DNA of 64,000 nt. It comes from DASUAS01 sp963720765. GTDB lineage: Bacteria; Actinomycetota; Acidimicrobiia; IMCC26256; DASPTH01. Position numbers and translations under genes: made by a program. The notes below the pieces were generated by a model. That model ran no database searches. It was given only the letters and a program-made list of their open reading frames with translations, and had not been told where the DNA came from. Every line of letters begins with the position of its first letter. Positions within the stretch are counted from its first letter, which is position 1. This document shows, in pieces, positions 37,703-46,438 of this stretch. The stretch lies in NCBI GenBank assembly GCA_963720765.1, contig CAVRGS010000001.1, positions 248,001 to 312,000 of the forward strand. Reading direction: 5' to 3'.

Positions 37703-38470
37703 ATGACCGACGAAGTGCTCTACGAGCTCGACGGCCACGTGGCCACCATCACCTACAACCGTCCCGACGCCATGAATGCGGTCAACGGCGCGATGCGGCG
37801 CGGGCTCAACGACGCGTTCAGCCGCTTCCGCGATGACGAGCACGCGTGGGTCGCGATCGTCACCGGCGCGGGGCGGGCGTTCTGCGCCGGTGGAGACCTG
37901 CGCGACGGCGTGGGATCGATCGGTGAGTTCGCGGGCACGTTCTGGGAGAAGCCGACGGTCAACTCGTTCGAGAGCGGCTGGGAGATCTTCAAGCCGGTCA
38001 TCGCGGCGGTGAACGGCTACTGCCTCGGGTACGGGTTCACGCTGGCGACCTGGTGCGACTTCGTGATCGCCAGCGACCGGGCGGAATTCGGCTTCCCGGA
38101 GGTGCTGCTCGGCAGCCCCGCCATCGTCGGTGCGATCCGCCTCCCGCAGAAGGTGAATTGGCAGTACGCGATGGAGCTGCTCATGACCGGCGAGCGCATC
38201 GACGCCGCCCGCGCCAAGGAGATCGGTCTCGCGGGATGGGTCGTACCTCACGAGTCGCTGATGGACGAAGCCCGCGCCCTCGCGTCCCGGCTGCTCAAGG
38301 GCGCACCGATCGCCGCGCGTGCCATGAAGGAGGTGGCGGTGCGCTCGCAGCACCTCACGAGCGTCGACGCCATCCGCTTCGGCGAGACCATGCGAATCGT
38401 CGCCACGCAACGACAGCAGGAGGCCAACGCGGCGGGTTCACCCTCCGCGTGGAGCCCCGCCGAACGCTGA
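37703..38470 (+). CDS. Enoyl-CoA hydratase/isomerase family protein
   Basis: 255 residues, crotonase fold. The oxyanion-hole segments are AIVTGAGRAFCAGGDLRDG and IAAVNGYCLGYGFTLATWCD, with a Glu in GFPEVLLGSPAIVGAIRLP at the usual catalytic area. It hydrates enoyl-CoA or acts as an isomerase or hydrolase on CoA esters. It follows the DUF202 pair by 19 bases. The frame stays open for a further 39 codons after the stop, as described in the next entry. Confidence 0.85.
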   Translation: MTDEVLYELDGHVATITYNRPDAMNAVNGAMRRGLNDAFSRFRDDEHAWVAIVTGAGRAFCAGGDLRDGVGSIGEFAGTFWEKPTVNSFESGWEIFKPVIAAVNGYCLGYGFTLATWCDFVIASDRAEFGFPEVLLGSPAIVGAIRLPQKVNWQYAMELLMTGERIDAARAKEIGLAGWVVPHESLMDEARALASRLLKGAPIAARAMKEVAVRSQHLTSVDAIRFGETMRIVATQRQQEANAAGSPSAWSPAER

Positions 38471-38590
38471 GAGGGACCGTGGAACCACACGACGGAGTCA
38501 GCCGGCGAGGAGATCGTCGATCGATGCGTCACCGCGTGGGAGGGTGCTGATCTCGACGAGATGGTCTGGTCCTTCTCGGACGCGACCTGA
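38471..38590 (+). pseudogene. Possible gene remnant, SnoaL/NTF2-like N-terminus
   Basis: Directly after the hydratase stop and in the same frame, 39 codons read through to a TGA and include ESAGEEIVDRCVTAWEGADL followed by DEMVWSFSDAT. Composition and pattern look coding, and resemble the first helix and strand of SnoaL-like proteins (VxRYxAAWxAxDxDxLxxLF). There is no start codon in good context and the rest of such a domain is absent. A decayed remnant is suggested; chance is possible. Confidence 0.25.
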
Positions 38591-38599
38591 ACCTGGGCG

Positions 38600-39632
38600 T
38601 CACGCCGGCGGCGGGTAGAAGCGGTCGAGCAAGCCGCCGAAGCACACGACCAGCGGTGAAGGCACCAACCGGGGCGGTGCGCACCACCAGAGCTTGAACA
38701 TCTCCGCGGTCGCTTCGCGCATGTTGGTCGTCGCGTAGGGCGAGACCTCGTGCACGATGCGGGCGAACGCGTGCTGCCACCCGGGTGGCGCGGTCGGCTC
38801 GCGGCCGCGCAGTGCGTGCTCGAACGTCTCGACGCCCAGCTCTGCTCCGAGCACCCGGTTCATCTCGACGTACGTCGCAGGAGTGGCGAGCACGGTGGTG
38901 TCGAGGTTGTGCCAGTACTCGTGTGCGACCACGCCGTCGATCGGGAACCACGGCTTGGGCACGCTGGCCGAGATGCCGCGGCCGCCGGCCGTGCGGCGGC
39001 GTTGTGCCTCCATCGCGTCGGCGACGGCGAGGCTGGTGTCGAGGAAGAAGGTCCCGGTGCCGCTCGTCGCCGCGCCCGCGGTGCGGTGGTCGTCGAACCC
39101 GCCGGCGCCGTCGTCGATGGAGATGGAGTGCACGCCCGACGCCATGCGTCCGAAGCGCCGCCGCACCGCCAGCGCGGTGTCGAGGGCGGCGGCGAGCATC
39201 TCGGGCATCACGTCGGGCCGGTCGGGGACCTTCATCTTCATGCGCAGGCGGTCAGTGGTGGTCACCCGGAGCGAGAGCGTGCTCCGGGAGAACCCGCGGC
39301 GTTCGACCTGGGCCTCGGGCAACAGCGACTGCACCGCGGCGGCGGGGTCGTGCACCACGTCGGGGCCGCTCGGCGCCACCCGCGGCGCGACCAGCGGCGC
39401 GCGCGAACGCGCCGGTCCAGCCCGTGGCGCGGGCCTCGTGCCGCAGCAGGGCGTCGCCCACGTCGAGTGCGGCGATCGGGGCCTGGGCGAGCGCGGCGAC
39501 GACCACGCTCGCGACCTCGCGCCCGATCAGGACCGGTGCGACCAGCTGCAACGACACCGCGCCGTCGGCGGCCGGGACCAGCGTGGCGAACGGCGTGTCG
39601 CCGTCCCACACCGTGTCGTCACGCACTTCCAT
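38600..39632 (-). CDS. Putative zinc metallopeptidase-like protein with HEYWH motif (frameshifted)
   Basis: About 343 residues after repair. The motif VVAHEYWHNLDTTVLATPAT fits H-E-x-x-H, a zinc peptidase core, followed by helices (RVLGAELGVETFEHALRG) and a C-terminal KLWWCAPPRL region. The N-terminal third (TPFATLVPAADGAVSLQLVA) shows no known domain. The frame breaks at about 39398, joining GAFA to APLVAPRVAPSGPDVV. No signal peptide is seen. I do not recognise the family; the third zinc ligand is not identified, so enzyme activity is only suggested. Confidence 0.6.
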
Positions 39633-39662
39633 GGTGGTGCCCCTGTGGGAGCCGGCCTGGGC

Positions 39663-39866
39663 TCAGGCGGGGTCGGTCACCCGGATCCACAGCACACTCG
39701 CGCGCGGCACGAGCGTGAGCGACGAGTCGTCGGCCTGGATCAGCAACGGGCTGCTCCCCGCCTCGAGCCAGTGGTTCATGGCCTGCTCGAGCTGACGTTG
39801 CCCGACGTCGCGCCGGTTGTCGATCAGTGTCGACCCGTCGATGAGGTGGAGCTCCGCCATCGCCAT
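39663..39866 (-). CDS. Small 67-residue protein, function unknown
   Basis: MAMAELHLIDGSTLIDNRRD, QLEQAMNHWLEAGSSPLLIQ and SSLTLVPRASVLWIRV: a strand-helix-strand mini fold. ATG 39866 is preferred to 39860 because TAGCGT ends six bases upstream (leaderless). Family unknown to me. Confidence 0.6.
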   Translation of the reverse strand: MAMAELHLIDGSTLIDNRRDVGQRQLEQAMNHWLEAGSSPLLIQADDSSLTLVPRASVLWIRVTDPA

Positions 39867-39872
39867 GGCGGC

Positions 39873-39878
39873 ACGCTA
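39873..39878 (-). promoter_or_regulatory. TAGCGT -10 box, leaderless small gene
   Basis: On the minus strand TAGCGT is followed by GCCGCC (six bases) and ATG 39866. Confidence 0.5.
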
Positions 39879-39907
39879 CCGCGCACCTGTCGGCCGGATC
39901 GTCAGGC

Positions 39908-40726
39908 TCACGCGGTGACGTCGACCGGCGTACCGAGGGGAAGCTTGGTGGCCAGGTCACTGATCGCCGCGTTGTCGATGCGGATGCAGCCGTGGGAGAC
40001 GCTCTGGCCCAACGCCGAGGCGTCGTCGTTGCCGTGGATGCCGATCTCCGCATCGCCCCCGGCGAACGACTCGAGCGCGTCGGAGTGACTCGACAGCCCG
40101 TACGCGAACGGACCGTACGGCCCGCTCGGATCGGGCGACTGGAGCAGCACGTAGAGGTAGTAGTTGCCGGTGGGCGTGGGCGTGTCGGGCGCGCCGACGG
40201 CGGCCGGTCCGGTGTAGACCACCGCGCGGGCGTTGGTGACGGTGATGGTGTGGGCACCGAGCGACACCGCGATGTGGTACGGGTTCTGAGCCAGCGTGAC
40301 CTCGTCGGCGTGGACCCAGCCGATGCTGCCGTTCGGTCGCACGGGGAGCAGCACCTCGACCCAGCCGTCGGGTCGCTGCGACTTCACCAGGAAGGTCTGC
40401 GGCACGCCGGTCGCCGGGTTGCCCGGGTCGTAGAGCCAGGGATTGGCGAAGTGCTGGCTGGGTTGCGGATCGCCGGGCGCGGTGAACACCCCGATGTCGG
40501 TGACCGTCGGCTTCACCGTGGCGCTGTACGTGACGTAGTCGGGGACCGCCGTCGTGGTGGTGGGTGGGACCGTCGTCGTGGTGACGCGTGGGACGGACGT
40601 CGCCGCCGGGCGCTCGACCTGCGCCCGCCCGCCGTCGCCACCACCCCCGCACGCGGCCAGCGCGAGCACGAACGCGAGGACGCCGAGCAGTGCGGCGCGG
40701 GGGCGTCGCACACCGCCGGGACTCAT
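39908..40726 (-). CDS. L,D-transpeptidase (YkuD domain) lipoprotein
   Basis: 272 residues. Signal peptide with lipobox ALAAC at about residue 26, then a Thr/Pro-rich linker, an SH3-like region and the YkuD domain. The catalytic motif is GIHGNDDASALGQSVSHGCI, with the Cys nucleophile and both histidines, followed by RIDN. It makes 3-3 cross-links in peptidoglycan or couples proteins to it, outside the membrane. ATG 40726 lies seven bases after a TACCCT box. Confidence 0.9.
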   Translation of the reverse strand: MSPGGVRRPRAALLGVLAFVLALAACGGGGDGGRAQVERPAATSVPRVTTTTVPPTTTTAVPDYVTYSATVKPTVTDIGVFTAPGDPQPSQHFANPWLYDPGNPATGVPQTFLVKSQRPDGWVEVLLPVRPNGSIGWVHADEVTLAQNPYHIAVSLGAHTITVTNARAVVYTGPAAVGAPDTPTPTGNYYLYVLLQSPDPSGPYGPFAYGLSSHSDALESFAGGDAEIGIHGNDDASALGQSVSHGCIRIDNAAISDLATKLPLGTPVDVTA

Positions 40727-40733
40727 GGCGACG

Positions 40734-40739
40734 AGGGTA
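40734..40739 (-). promoter_or_regulatory. TACCCT -10 box, leaderless L,D-transpeptidase
   Basis: On the minus strand TACCCT is followed by CGTCGCC (seven bases) and ATG 40726. Confidence 0.5.
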
Positions 40740-40774
40740 TCGACCCACGAGTGCGTCGCACCGGCGGGGTGTGG

Positions 40775-40852
40775 TGGTCGGGCTGCCGGGATTTGAACCC
40801 GGGACCTTCGGTCCCCCAGACCGACGCGCTAACCAAGCTGCGCCACAGCCCG
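40775..40852 (-). tRNA. tRNA-Pro, anticodon GGG
   Basis: The minus strand folds as a cloverleaf. Acceptor CGGGCTG pairs with CAGCCCG; the D arm has GCGCAGCTTGGTTAGCGC; the anticodon stem is TCGGT/ACCGA with loop CTGGGGG (anticodon GGG); the T arm is CCCGGGTTCAAATCCCGG. The discriminator is A (40778) and CCA is encoded (40777 down to 40775). Confidence 0.95.
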
Positions 40853-40918
40853 TACACGGCCTCAGCCGCGGAGGGCAGTGTAGACGGACGCCTTCGCGGC
40901 ACCTCCGATCGGTGACGA

Positions 40919-41188
40919 TCAGCGCACGACGGTGCCGAGGAGCCACTCGATGCCCTGCATGGCGCGGTAGCCGAGGTAGACGGCCAGCGCGCCCGCGAGC
41001 AGCCAGAGGTGCCAAGGGATCGGCGGAAGATCCTCGTCGTCGAGGTCCGCGCCGGTGTCGGCGTCCGAGGTGGTGTCGGCGGCGCGGGCGTGACCGGGGT
41101 CGACGACCCGCCCGCAGGACGGACACGTGCCGTCGACCTTCACCGTCGAGGGTGAGAGGAAACGGTCACAGGCGTCGCACCACGGCAC
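40919..41188 (-). CDS. Small zinc-ribbon membrane protein, function unknown
   Basis: 89 residues. VPWCDACDRFLSPSTV...CPSCGRVVD is a four-Cys zinc ribbon. An acidic spacer (TGADLDDEDL) is followed by one membrane segment near the C-terminus (LWLLAGALAVYLGYRAM). Such proteins are common in actinobacteria and have no assigned role. GTG 41188 is the only start that keeps the first Cys pair close to the N-terminus. Confidence 0.7.
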   Translation of the reverse strand: MPWCDACDRFLSPSTVKVDGTCPSCGRVVDPGHARAADTTSDADTGADLDDEDLPPIPWHLWLLAGALAVYLGYRAMQGIEWLLGTVVR

Positions 41189-41213
41189 TCCCCCATTGGA
41201 GCACGGCCGCGCC

Positions 41214-42989
41214 CTACTGGATGAGGCGGACGGGCTCCCCCAGGATGTACGCCGACCAGGTCGTCGTGTCACTGACCGTGGTGCCGTTCGGGTAGATGAA
41301 CTGCAGCTTGGTCCAACAGCCCGTCGCGCTGCTCGAGTCGCACGTGTAGTCGCTCGGGATCGGGATCTCCCATGTCACCCACTGGCCGTTGTAGCTGGGT
41401 GAACCACCGCTGGACACGTTGGTGATCTTGCAGCCGCTGGCAGTGTTCGAGAAGCTGCCCCAGGGCGGCCCGGTTGCGTTCCCGGGAGGTTGGGTGAACA
41501 GGCAGTTGGTGAACTGGCCGCTCGGCACGTTGGAATCGCTCGGAGGGAGGACCGCGAGCGTCCCCGGCTGCGACGCGTCACCCGTGTCGTAGAAGTTGAG
41601 GACCAGCGTCTTGCCCGCTTCACCGGGCAAGACCCTCGTCAGATAGAACTGTGTGTTGGCGCCGGTGGCGTTCGCGTAGGCGCCCATCTTCTGGTTGCCG
41701 TACACGTGGAGACCATTCGTCGTCGCGAAGTCGCTCCCGGCTCCGACGCGGATGGCGAAGCGGTTCGAGCCGCCGCCGTTGGGTGCGGCGGTGCCATCGA
41801 TCTTCTTCCCGGTCTGGACCTGGAGGAAGTAGGTGCCTTGCACCGGGCTCGCCACGCTGCACAGGGTCACCCACTGGCGGAAGAACGAAGCGAACGTCCG
41901 CCCGGGATTGGTCCCGGGGAAGTTGGTCGCTTGCTGGAGCAGGGTCTTGAGCTGGTTCGCGCTCACGGAGCCGTTGGGCTGGTTGTTGCTCGTTTCGGGA
42001 TAGACGCCGGGGAACTCGGCCTGGCACACGATCGGGTTGTTGGTGGGATCCCACGTCGACACGTCCGGCGCTCTGAGCGTCCATGTCGTCCATGGATTCG
42101 CGGTGTTGCTGCCGTCGCCGTAGTAGTTGTCACCGTTGCAGAACGCGCTCGACCCCGCGGGCGCGTACCGAGTCGCCGGAGTCACCGATCCGCTGTAGCC
42201 GGGAATCTGCGCCGCAGTCAGCGTGGCCGCGTTGGTGAGGCTGGTGTTCGCATTGCTGTCGCTCGACCCGCAGTTGTCGCCCACGTGGACGAATGCCGGG
42301 TCGTACACCTGCACGTTGAGCGCGCCGCTCATACCGGCGGGTACATCGATCCCGTAGAAGTACCCGGCCGCGTCGTAGTCCTTGTTCACCGAGCTCGGGC
42401 AGTTGTCGGCGTTGCACAACGAGGCCGCGCCTGCCGGACCCGCGCCCTGGATCGCGTCGCCCTTGTCCTTGTTCGACGACGGACCGAAGACGTTGCCCCA
42501 GAACTGCGGTTGGGCGGCCGCCGATTCGGGATCGTTGCCGTAGGAGTTCTGCGGGCTCCCCAGGTTCTGCGGGAGCTGATACTCGGCGACCGCGCTGCGG
42601 ACGATCGTGGTGCTGTTGTAGTTCACGATCGCGCCCCACGGGTTCTTGGTGTTGATCGCGACCGTCACCTTGAGCTGGTTGGGAAGCTGACCGGCTGCCG
42701 TGGTCACCGTCACGCCGCCCGACCCGTTCTTGAACCCGTTCTCGGTCGACACCGTCTGCGCGGTGGTGAACGCCTTGTTGCCTGCGTTCTCCGGCATGAA
42801 GACTGCGCCGGCGAGGGCGGCGGCGTCGGCCGCCTTCTGCGCGCGCGTCGCGATCTGCTGCCAGCGGTTGTACTCGATCGCCAGGCCCGCGAATGCGGTG
42901 AGTGCGACGAAGGTGAGTGCGAACCACACCGCGTAGAAGCCGCGCTCGGCGCGCGCGCCCTCGCGCGCCCGGGACACGAACTTGGCCAT
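41214..42989 (-). CDS. TadG-like pilus-associated protein with large extracellular region
   Basis: 591 residues. The N-terminal segment ERGFYAVWFALTFVALTAFA is the Flp-pilus TadE/G-type membrane anchor, followed by GLAIEYNRWQQIATRAQKAA and DAAALAGAVFMPENAG, typical of TadG. The long remaining part is Gly/Asn/Ser/Thr-rich, with cysteines and beta-sandwich features (e.g. YDTGDASQPGTLAVLPPSDS), outside the cell. It is cotranscribed with the TadE gene just upstream (ATG four bases after its stop). No tadA, tadB, tadC or pilin gene is in the window, so this is an isolated pair here. Confidence 0.75.
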   Translation of the reverse strand: MAKFVSRAREGARAERGFYAVWFALTFVALTAFAGLAIEYNRWQQIATRAQKAADAAALAGAVFMPENAGNKAFTTAQTVSTENGFKNGSGGVTVTTAAGQLPNQLKVTVAINTKNPWGAIVNYNSTTIVRSAVAEYQLPQNLGSPQNSYGNDPESAAAQPQFWGNVFGPSSNKDKGDAIQGAGPAGAASLCNADNCPSSVNKDYDAAGYFYGIDVPAGMSGALNVQVYDPAFVHVGDNCGSSDSNANTSLTNAATLTAAQIPGYSGSVTPATRYAPAGSSAFCNGDNYYGDGSNTANPWTTWTLRAPDVSTWDPTNNPIVCQAEFPGVYPETSNNQPNGSVSANQLKTLLQQATNFPGTNPGRTFASFFRQWVTLCSVASPVQGTYFLQVQTGKKIDGTAAPNGGGSNRFAIRVGAGSDFATTNGLHVYGNQKMGAYANATGANTQFYLTRVLPGEAGKTLVLNFYDTGDASQPGTLAVLPPSDSNVPSGQFTNCLFTQPPGNATGPPWGSFSNTASGCKITNVSSGGSPSYNGQWVTWEIPIPSDYTCDSSSATGCWTKLQFIYPNGTTVSDTTTWSAYILGEPVRLIQ

Positions 42990-42993
42990 CACG

Positions 42994-43566
42994 CTACGGG
43001 CACAGCTGGGTCGGTGCGGGCTCCAGCCGGAACACCGCGTGGTCGGTCAGGGTGATGGTGGTGCCGAAGAGCTTGGTCAGGAAGCGATGGTTCAGCTTCA
43101 CGTACACGCCAACCGAGTCCCAGTTGTTGGTGTTGCACGCGTTCTGCGTCGTGTACGACCACCCGCCGCCCGACGGGTTCGCAGTGTCGAAGCTTCGTGA
43201 CGCGGTGATCCAGGTGTACTTGATGCAGTGGGTCGTGCAGGACGAGAAGCCTCCCGATTCGGGATAGCCGGAGGCGTCGGCGCGGTAGACCCACATCTCG
43301 ACCGGCTCGTTCGAGGGAACGGTCTTGAGGGCGGTGGCGGCCGCCGCCGCTGCGTCGGTCGAGTAGGTCGAGAGCAACGCCTCGGCCGACGCGGTGCGAG
43401 CCCCGGCCCGGGCGGCGGCCGACGCCACCGCCGACGACTGGTACGCGGACGAGAACTCGATCAGTCCGAAGGTGATGATGAGGATGACGGGGAGGAGGAT
43501 CGCCGTCTCCACGAGCACCGCGCCTCGCTCGCGTGCATCCTTGCCACATCTGCCGCGTCCCGACAT
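42994..43566 (-). CDS. tadE: TadE family protein
   Basis: 190 residues. ARERGAVLVETAILLPVILI plus ITFGLIEFSSAY is the TadE signature (Glu at the fifth position of the membrane segment). The rest is extracytoplasmic with four cysteines (SSCTTHC, NACNT). TadE-type pseudopilins help Flp pilus assembly or surface structures. Strong Shine-Dalgarno GAGGAG precedes ATG 43566. It starts a two-gene unit with the TadG-like gene. Confidence 0.8.
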   Translation of the reverse strand: MSGRGRCGKDARERGAVLVETAILLPVILIITFGLIEFSSAYQSSAVASAAARAGARTASAEALLSTYSTDAAAAAATALKTVPSNEPVEMWVYRADASGYPESGGFSSCTTHCIKYTWITASRSFDTANPSGGGWSYTTQNACNTNNWDSVGVYVKLNHRFLTKLFGTTITLTDHAVFRLEPAPTQLCP

Positions 43567-43645
43567 TGGCTCCTCGACGTTCCGTGCCTGGGCCTACCCC
43601 AGCCTCACGCGGATATGTCGGCCGTCACGCGTGGTTCCTGAACCC

Positions 43646-43666
43646 AAAAATCGGCAAACGCGCCCG
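43646..43666 (-). terminator. Weak hairpin plus T5 after der
   Basis: On the minus strand, just after the der stop, CGGGC and GCCG can form a short bulged stem followed by ATTTTT. It is the only T5 tract following a stem in the window, but the stem is poor. Confidence 0.25.
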
Positions 43667-43668
43667 GG

Positions 43669-45000
43669 TCAACCGTTCCTGCGACGCACCCGCAACTTGA
43701 TCGGGGTGGGACCGAGGTCGAACGACTCGCGGATCTTGCGTTCGAGGTACCGCAGGTACGTGGAGGGCAGTTCGTGGGTGGCGAACAGCGTGAAGGTGGG
43801 GGGATCAGCCGCACCCTGCGTGGCGTAGAGCACCCGGGGCCGGTGCTTGCGCGCCGCCGGCGGCGGGTGCGACTGCTGCGCCTCCCGGATCACCCGGTTG
43901 AGCGCGGCCGTCGGCACGCGGGTGTGGTACGCCTCCTCTGCCTGACGCAGGGCGGGCAGCACCTTCTGCATCATCTTGCCGGTGAGCGCGGAGACGGTGA
44001 GGACCGGCGCGTACGAGAGGAAGGCGAGGCGGTCGGCGACGTCGATCTTGGCCTGGGCGCGCCCCTCGGCGTCGAGGAGGTCCCACTTGTTGAGCACGAT
44101 GACGATGGCGGTGCCGGCGGCGTCGACGCGCTCTGCGAGTCGCTGGTCCTGGTGGCTCACGCCCTCGTGCGCGTCGACCACGAGGAGGGCGGCGTCGGCA
44201 CGGTCGACGGCCTGCAGCGCGCGCACGAGGCTGAAGTACTCGGTGGGCTCGTCGATCTTGCTGCGTCGGCGCATGCCCGCGGTGTCGACGAACCGGAGCG
44301 GACCGTCGTCGGTCTCCACGATCGTGTCGACGGCGTCACGTGTCGTTCCGGGCATGTCGTGGACGATCGACCGCTCGTCCCCCACGATCCGGTTGAAGAG
44401 CGTCGACTTGCCGACGTTGGGGCGCCCGACGATGGCGATCGAGAAGATGCCGTCGTCGGCGTCGTCGGGCTCCTCGTCGGGTGCCGGCGGGAGGGCCTCG
44501 ACCAGGGCGTCGAGGAGGTCGCCACTCCCCCGCCCGTGGATGGCCGACACCGGGTGCGGCGCGCCGAGGCCGAGGCGCGAGAAGCCCCACGACTCGTTCT
44601 CGCGCCGGTCGTCGTCGACCTTGTTGACCACGAGCAGCACCGGCGTCTCGGAACGCTGCAGGATGCGTGCGACCTGCGCGTCGTCCTCGGTGATGCCGAC
44701 GTTGACGTCGACCACCATGAGGATGACGTCGGCGTCGCGCATCGCCTGCTCGGCCTGGCCGCTGATCTGGCGGGCCAGCGGTTCGGCCCCCGGGCCCGAG
44801 GTGGGCACGAGCCACCCGCCGGTGTCGACCACGGTGAACGAGCGGCCGTTCCAGTCGGCTTCGAGCATCTTGCGGTCGCGCGTGACGCCGGGCTTCTCCT
44901 CGACGATCGCGTCGCGCCGGCCGACGAAGCGGTTGACGAGCGTCGACTTGCCCACGTTGGGGCGCCCGACGATGGCGACGACGGGAAGCGGCGGACTCAT
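43669..45000 (-). CDS. der: GTPase Der (EngA), ribosome assembly
   Basis: 443 residues with the two tandem GTPase domains unique to Der. First G1 loop GRPNVGKST (12-20), second GRPNVGKSTLFNRI; G3 DTGGW and DTAGMRRRSKI; G4 NKVD and NKWD. A C-terminal KH-like domain ends in PIKLRVRRRNG. Der acts in 50S subunit maturation. Its start overlaps the stop of the DUF512 gene by four bases, so the two are one unit. Confidence 0.95.
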   Translation of the reverse strand: MSPPLPVVAIVGRPNVGKSTLVNRFVGRRDAIVEEKPGVTRDRKMLEADWNGRSFTVVDTGGWLVPTSGPGAEPLARQISGQAEQAMRDADVILMVVDVNVGITEDDAQVARILQRSETPVLLVVNKVDDDRRENESWGFSRLGLGAPHPVSAIHGRGSGDLLDALVEALPPAPDEEPDDADDGIFSIAIVGRPNVGKSTLFNRIVGDERSIVHDMPGTTRDAVDTIVETDDGPLRFVDTAGMRRRSKIDEPTEYFSLVRALQAVDRADAALLVVDAHEGVSHQDQRLAERVDAAGTAIVIVLNKWDLLDAEGRAQAKIDVADRLAFLSYAPVLTVSALTGKMMQKVLPALRQAEEAYHTRVPTAALNRVIREAQQSHPPPAARKHRPRVLYATQGAADPPTFTLFATHELPSTYLRYLERKIRESFDLGPTPIKLRVRRRNG

Positions 45001-46399
45001 GACCGGAGCGCCTTCACGAGGGATGCGCCGTCGGTGGCGACGACCTCCACTGCTCGCGGCAGGTCGGCCAGGGTCGTGTCGTCGAGGAACCGGCCGTTCG
45101 AGAGCACGACGTCGGGGAGCAGCACACGCGCGTCGGCGTCGATGCCCTCGAGCGCGTGGGCCACGTCCGGACCCGTGAGCAGCCCGGTGACCGAGATGTT
45201 GCCGCCGAAGAAGCGGTTCGGCACCGGGTGCACCCCGACGGGCGCGCCGGCCGCCGTCGCCAACTCCTCGGCCAGCGGCGCCAGCACGCGTGCCCCGTAC
45301 TCCCCGGTGAGGATGACGACGTCACGCGTGCGGAACTTCAGCGGATCCGGCACACCGGTCGTGCCCGAGTCACGCACCTTCGGAAGGCGCTCGGCGCGGT
45401 AGCCCTCGGCGGGGGCGCCGTCGACCCAGGCGAAGAACCCCGTGCGGGTGCCCTGCACCTCCACGGCGTCGCCGGCCAGCGCGGTACGCACCTCTTCGAC
45501 GAACTGCGCGGCCATGCCGACGCCGTTCTCGTGCTGCGAGAGGTCGTCGTAGTCGGCGAGCGTCGGGAACGGTCGGCCGGCGAGGAGGTAGTACTCGTCG
45601 GACGCGAACACCAGCCTCCGGCCGAGCGCGGCGAGGTAGCGCGCCTGCCACTGCTCCACGATGTCGACGACGCGTTCGGCCTCGGCCCGCGTGTGCGGAC
45701 GCATCTCGGGCTCGGTGGTGTGGTCGCTCACGCCGAGCGGCACCACGCCGATCGACGCGAGGCCGGGGAAGCGATCGAGCACACCGAGCAGCGTGTCGTC
45801 GAGCGCGTCACCGTCGTTGATGCCGGGACACACGACCACCTGGCCGTGCACCTCGATGCCGGCGTCGAGCAGCGCCGACAGCCACCGCAGGCTGGTCGCG
45901 CCGCGCCGGTTGCGCAGCAGGCGCGCCCGCAGCTCGGGATCCGTCGCGTGGATGCTCACGTAGAGCGGCGAGAGCTGCTCGGTGAGCACCCGCTCGAGGT
46001 CGGCCTCGGTGAAGCGGGTGAGCGTGGTGAAGTTGCCGTACAGGAAGGACAGGCGGTAGTCGTCGTCCTTCACCGACAGGCTCTTCGCGCATGTTCGGCG
46101 GGAGCTGGTAGATGAAGCAGAACGGGCAGTGGTTGTCGCAGGTGCGCACGCGGTCGAACACCGCGCTCGGCGAGATCGAGCCCCAGGGGCGCGCCCGTGG
46201 CCTTGTCGACCGTCACGAACTGCTCGAGCCCGCCCCGGCGGACCTCGAGCTCGACGCGCGGCTCGTCGGCCTGGATCTGGTATCGGATGACGTCGCGCAC
46301 CATCTCGCCGTTGAGCGTGAGCAACTCGTCACCGGGGAGGAGCCCGGCGGCAGCTGCCGGCGAGCCGGGCGCGACCGCCACCACACGGGCGGTCGGCAT
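44997..46399 (-). CDS. DUF512 family protein: PDZ-like plus radical-SAM-like cysteine motif (two frameshifts)
   Basis: About 467 residues. The N-terminus VVAVAPGSPAAAAGLLPGDE is a PDZ domain. A C-x3-C-x2-C motif (TCDNHCPFCFIYQLP) resembles the radical-SAM cluster ligand set, followed by a barrel-like region (SIHATDPELRARLLRNRRGA) and the DUF512 part. Breaks lie at the G4 run 46186-46189, giving APWGSISPSAVFDRV, and at 46086, giving NMRKSLSVKDDDYRL. The family is widespread next to der in actinobacteria; its reaction is unknown to me. ATG 46399 lies six bases after TAGACT. Confidence 0.8.
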
Positions 46400-46405
46400 C
46401 CCTGC

Positions 46406-46411
46406 AGTCTA
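46406..46411 (-). promoter_or_regulatory. TAGACT -10 box, leaderless DUF512-der unit
   Basis: On the minus strand TAGACT is followed by GCAGGG (six bases) and ATG 46399. Confidence 0.5.
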
Positions 46412-46426
46412 CGAGAACCCGGGCCC

Positions 46427-46432
46427 TAGCCT
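46427..46432 (+). promoter_or_regulatory. TAGCCT -10 box ahead of ispH
   Basis: TAGCCT is followed by GGAGCG (six bases) and GTG 46439, giving a leaderless start divergent from the DUF512 gene. GGAG could instead act as a ribosome site for GTG 46445. Confidence 0.45.
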
Positions 46433-46438
46433 GGAGCG

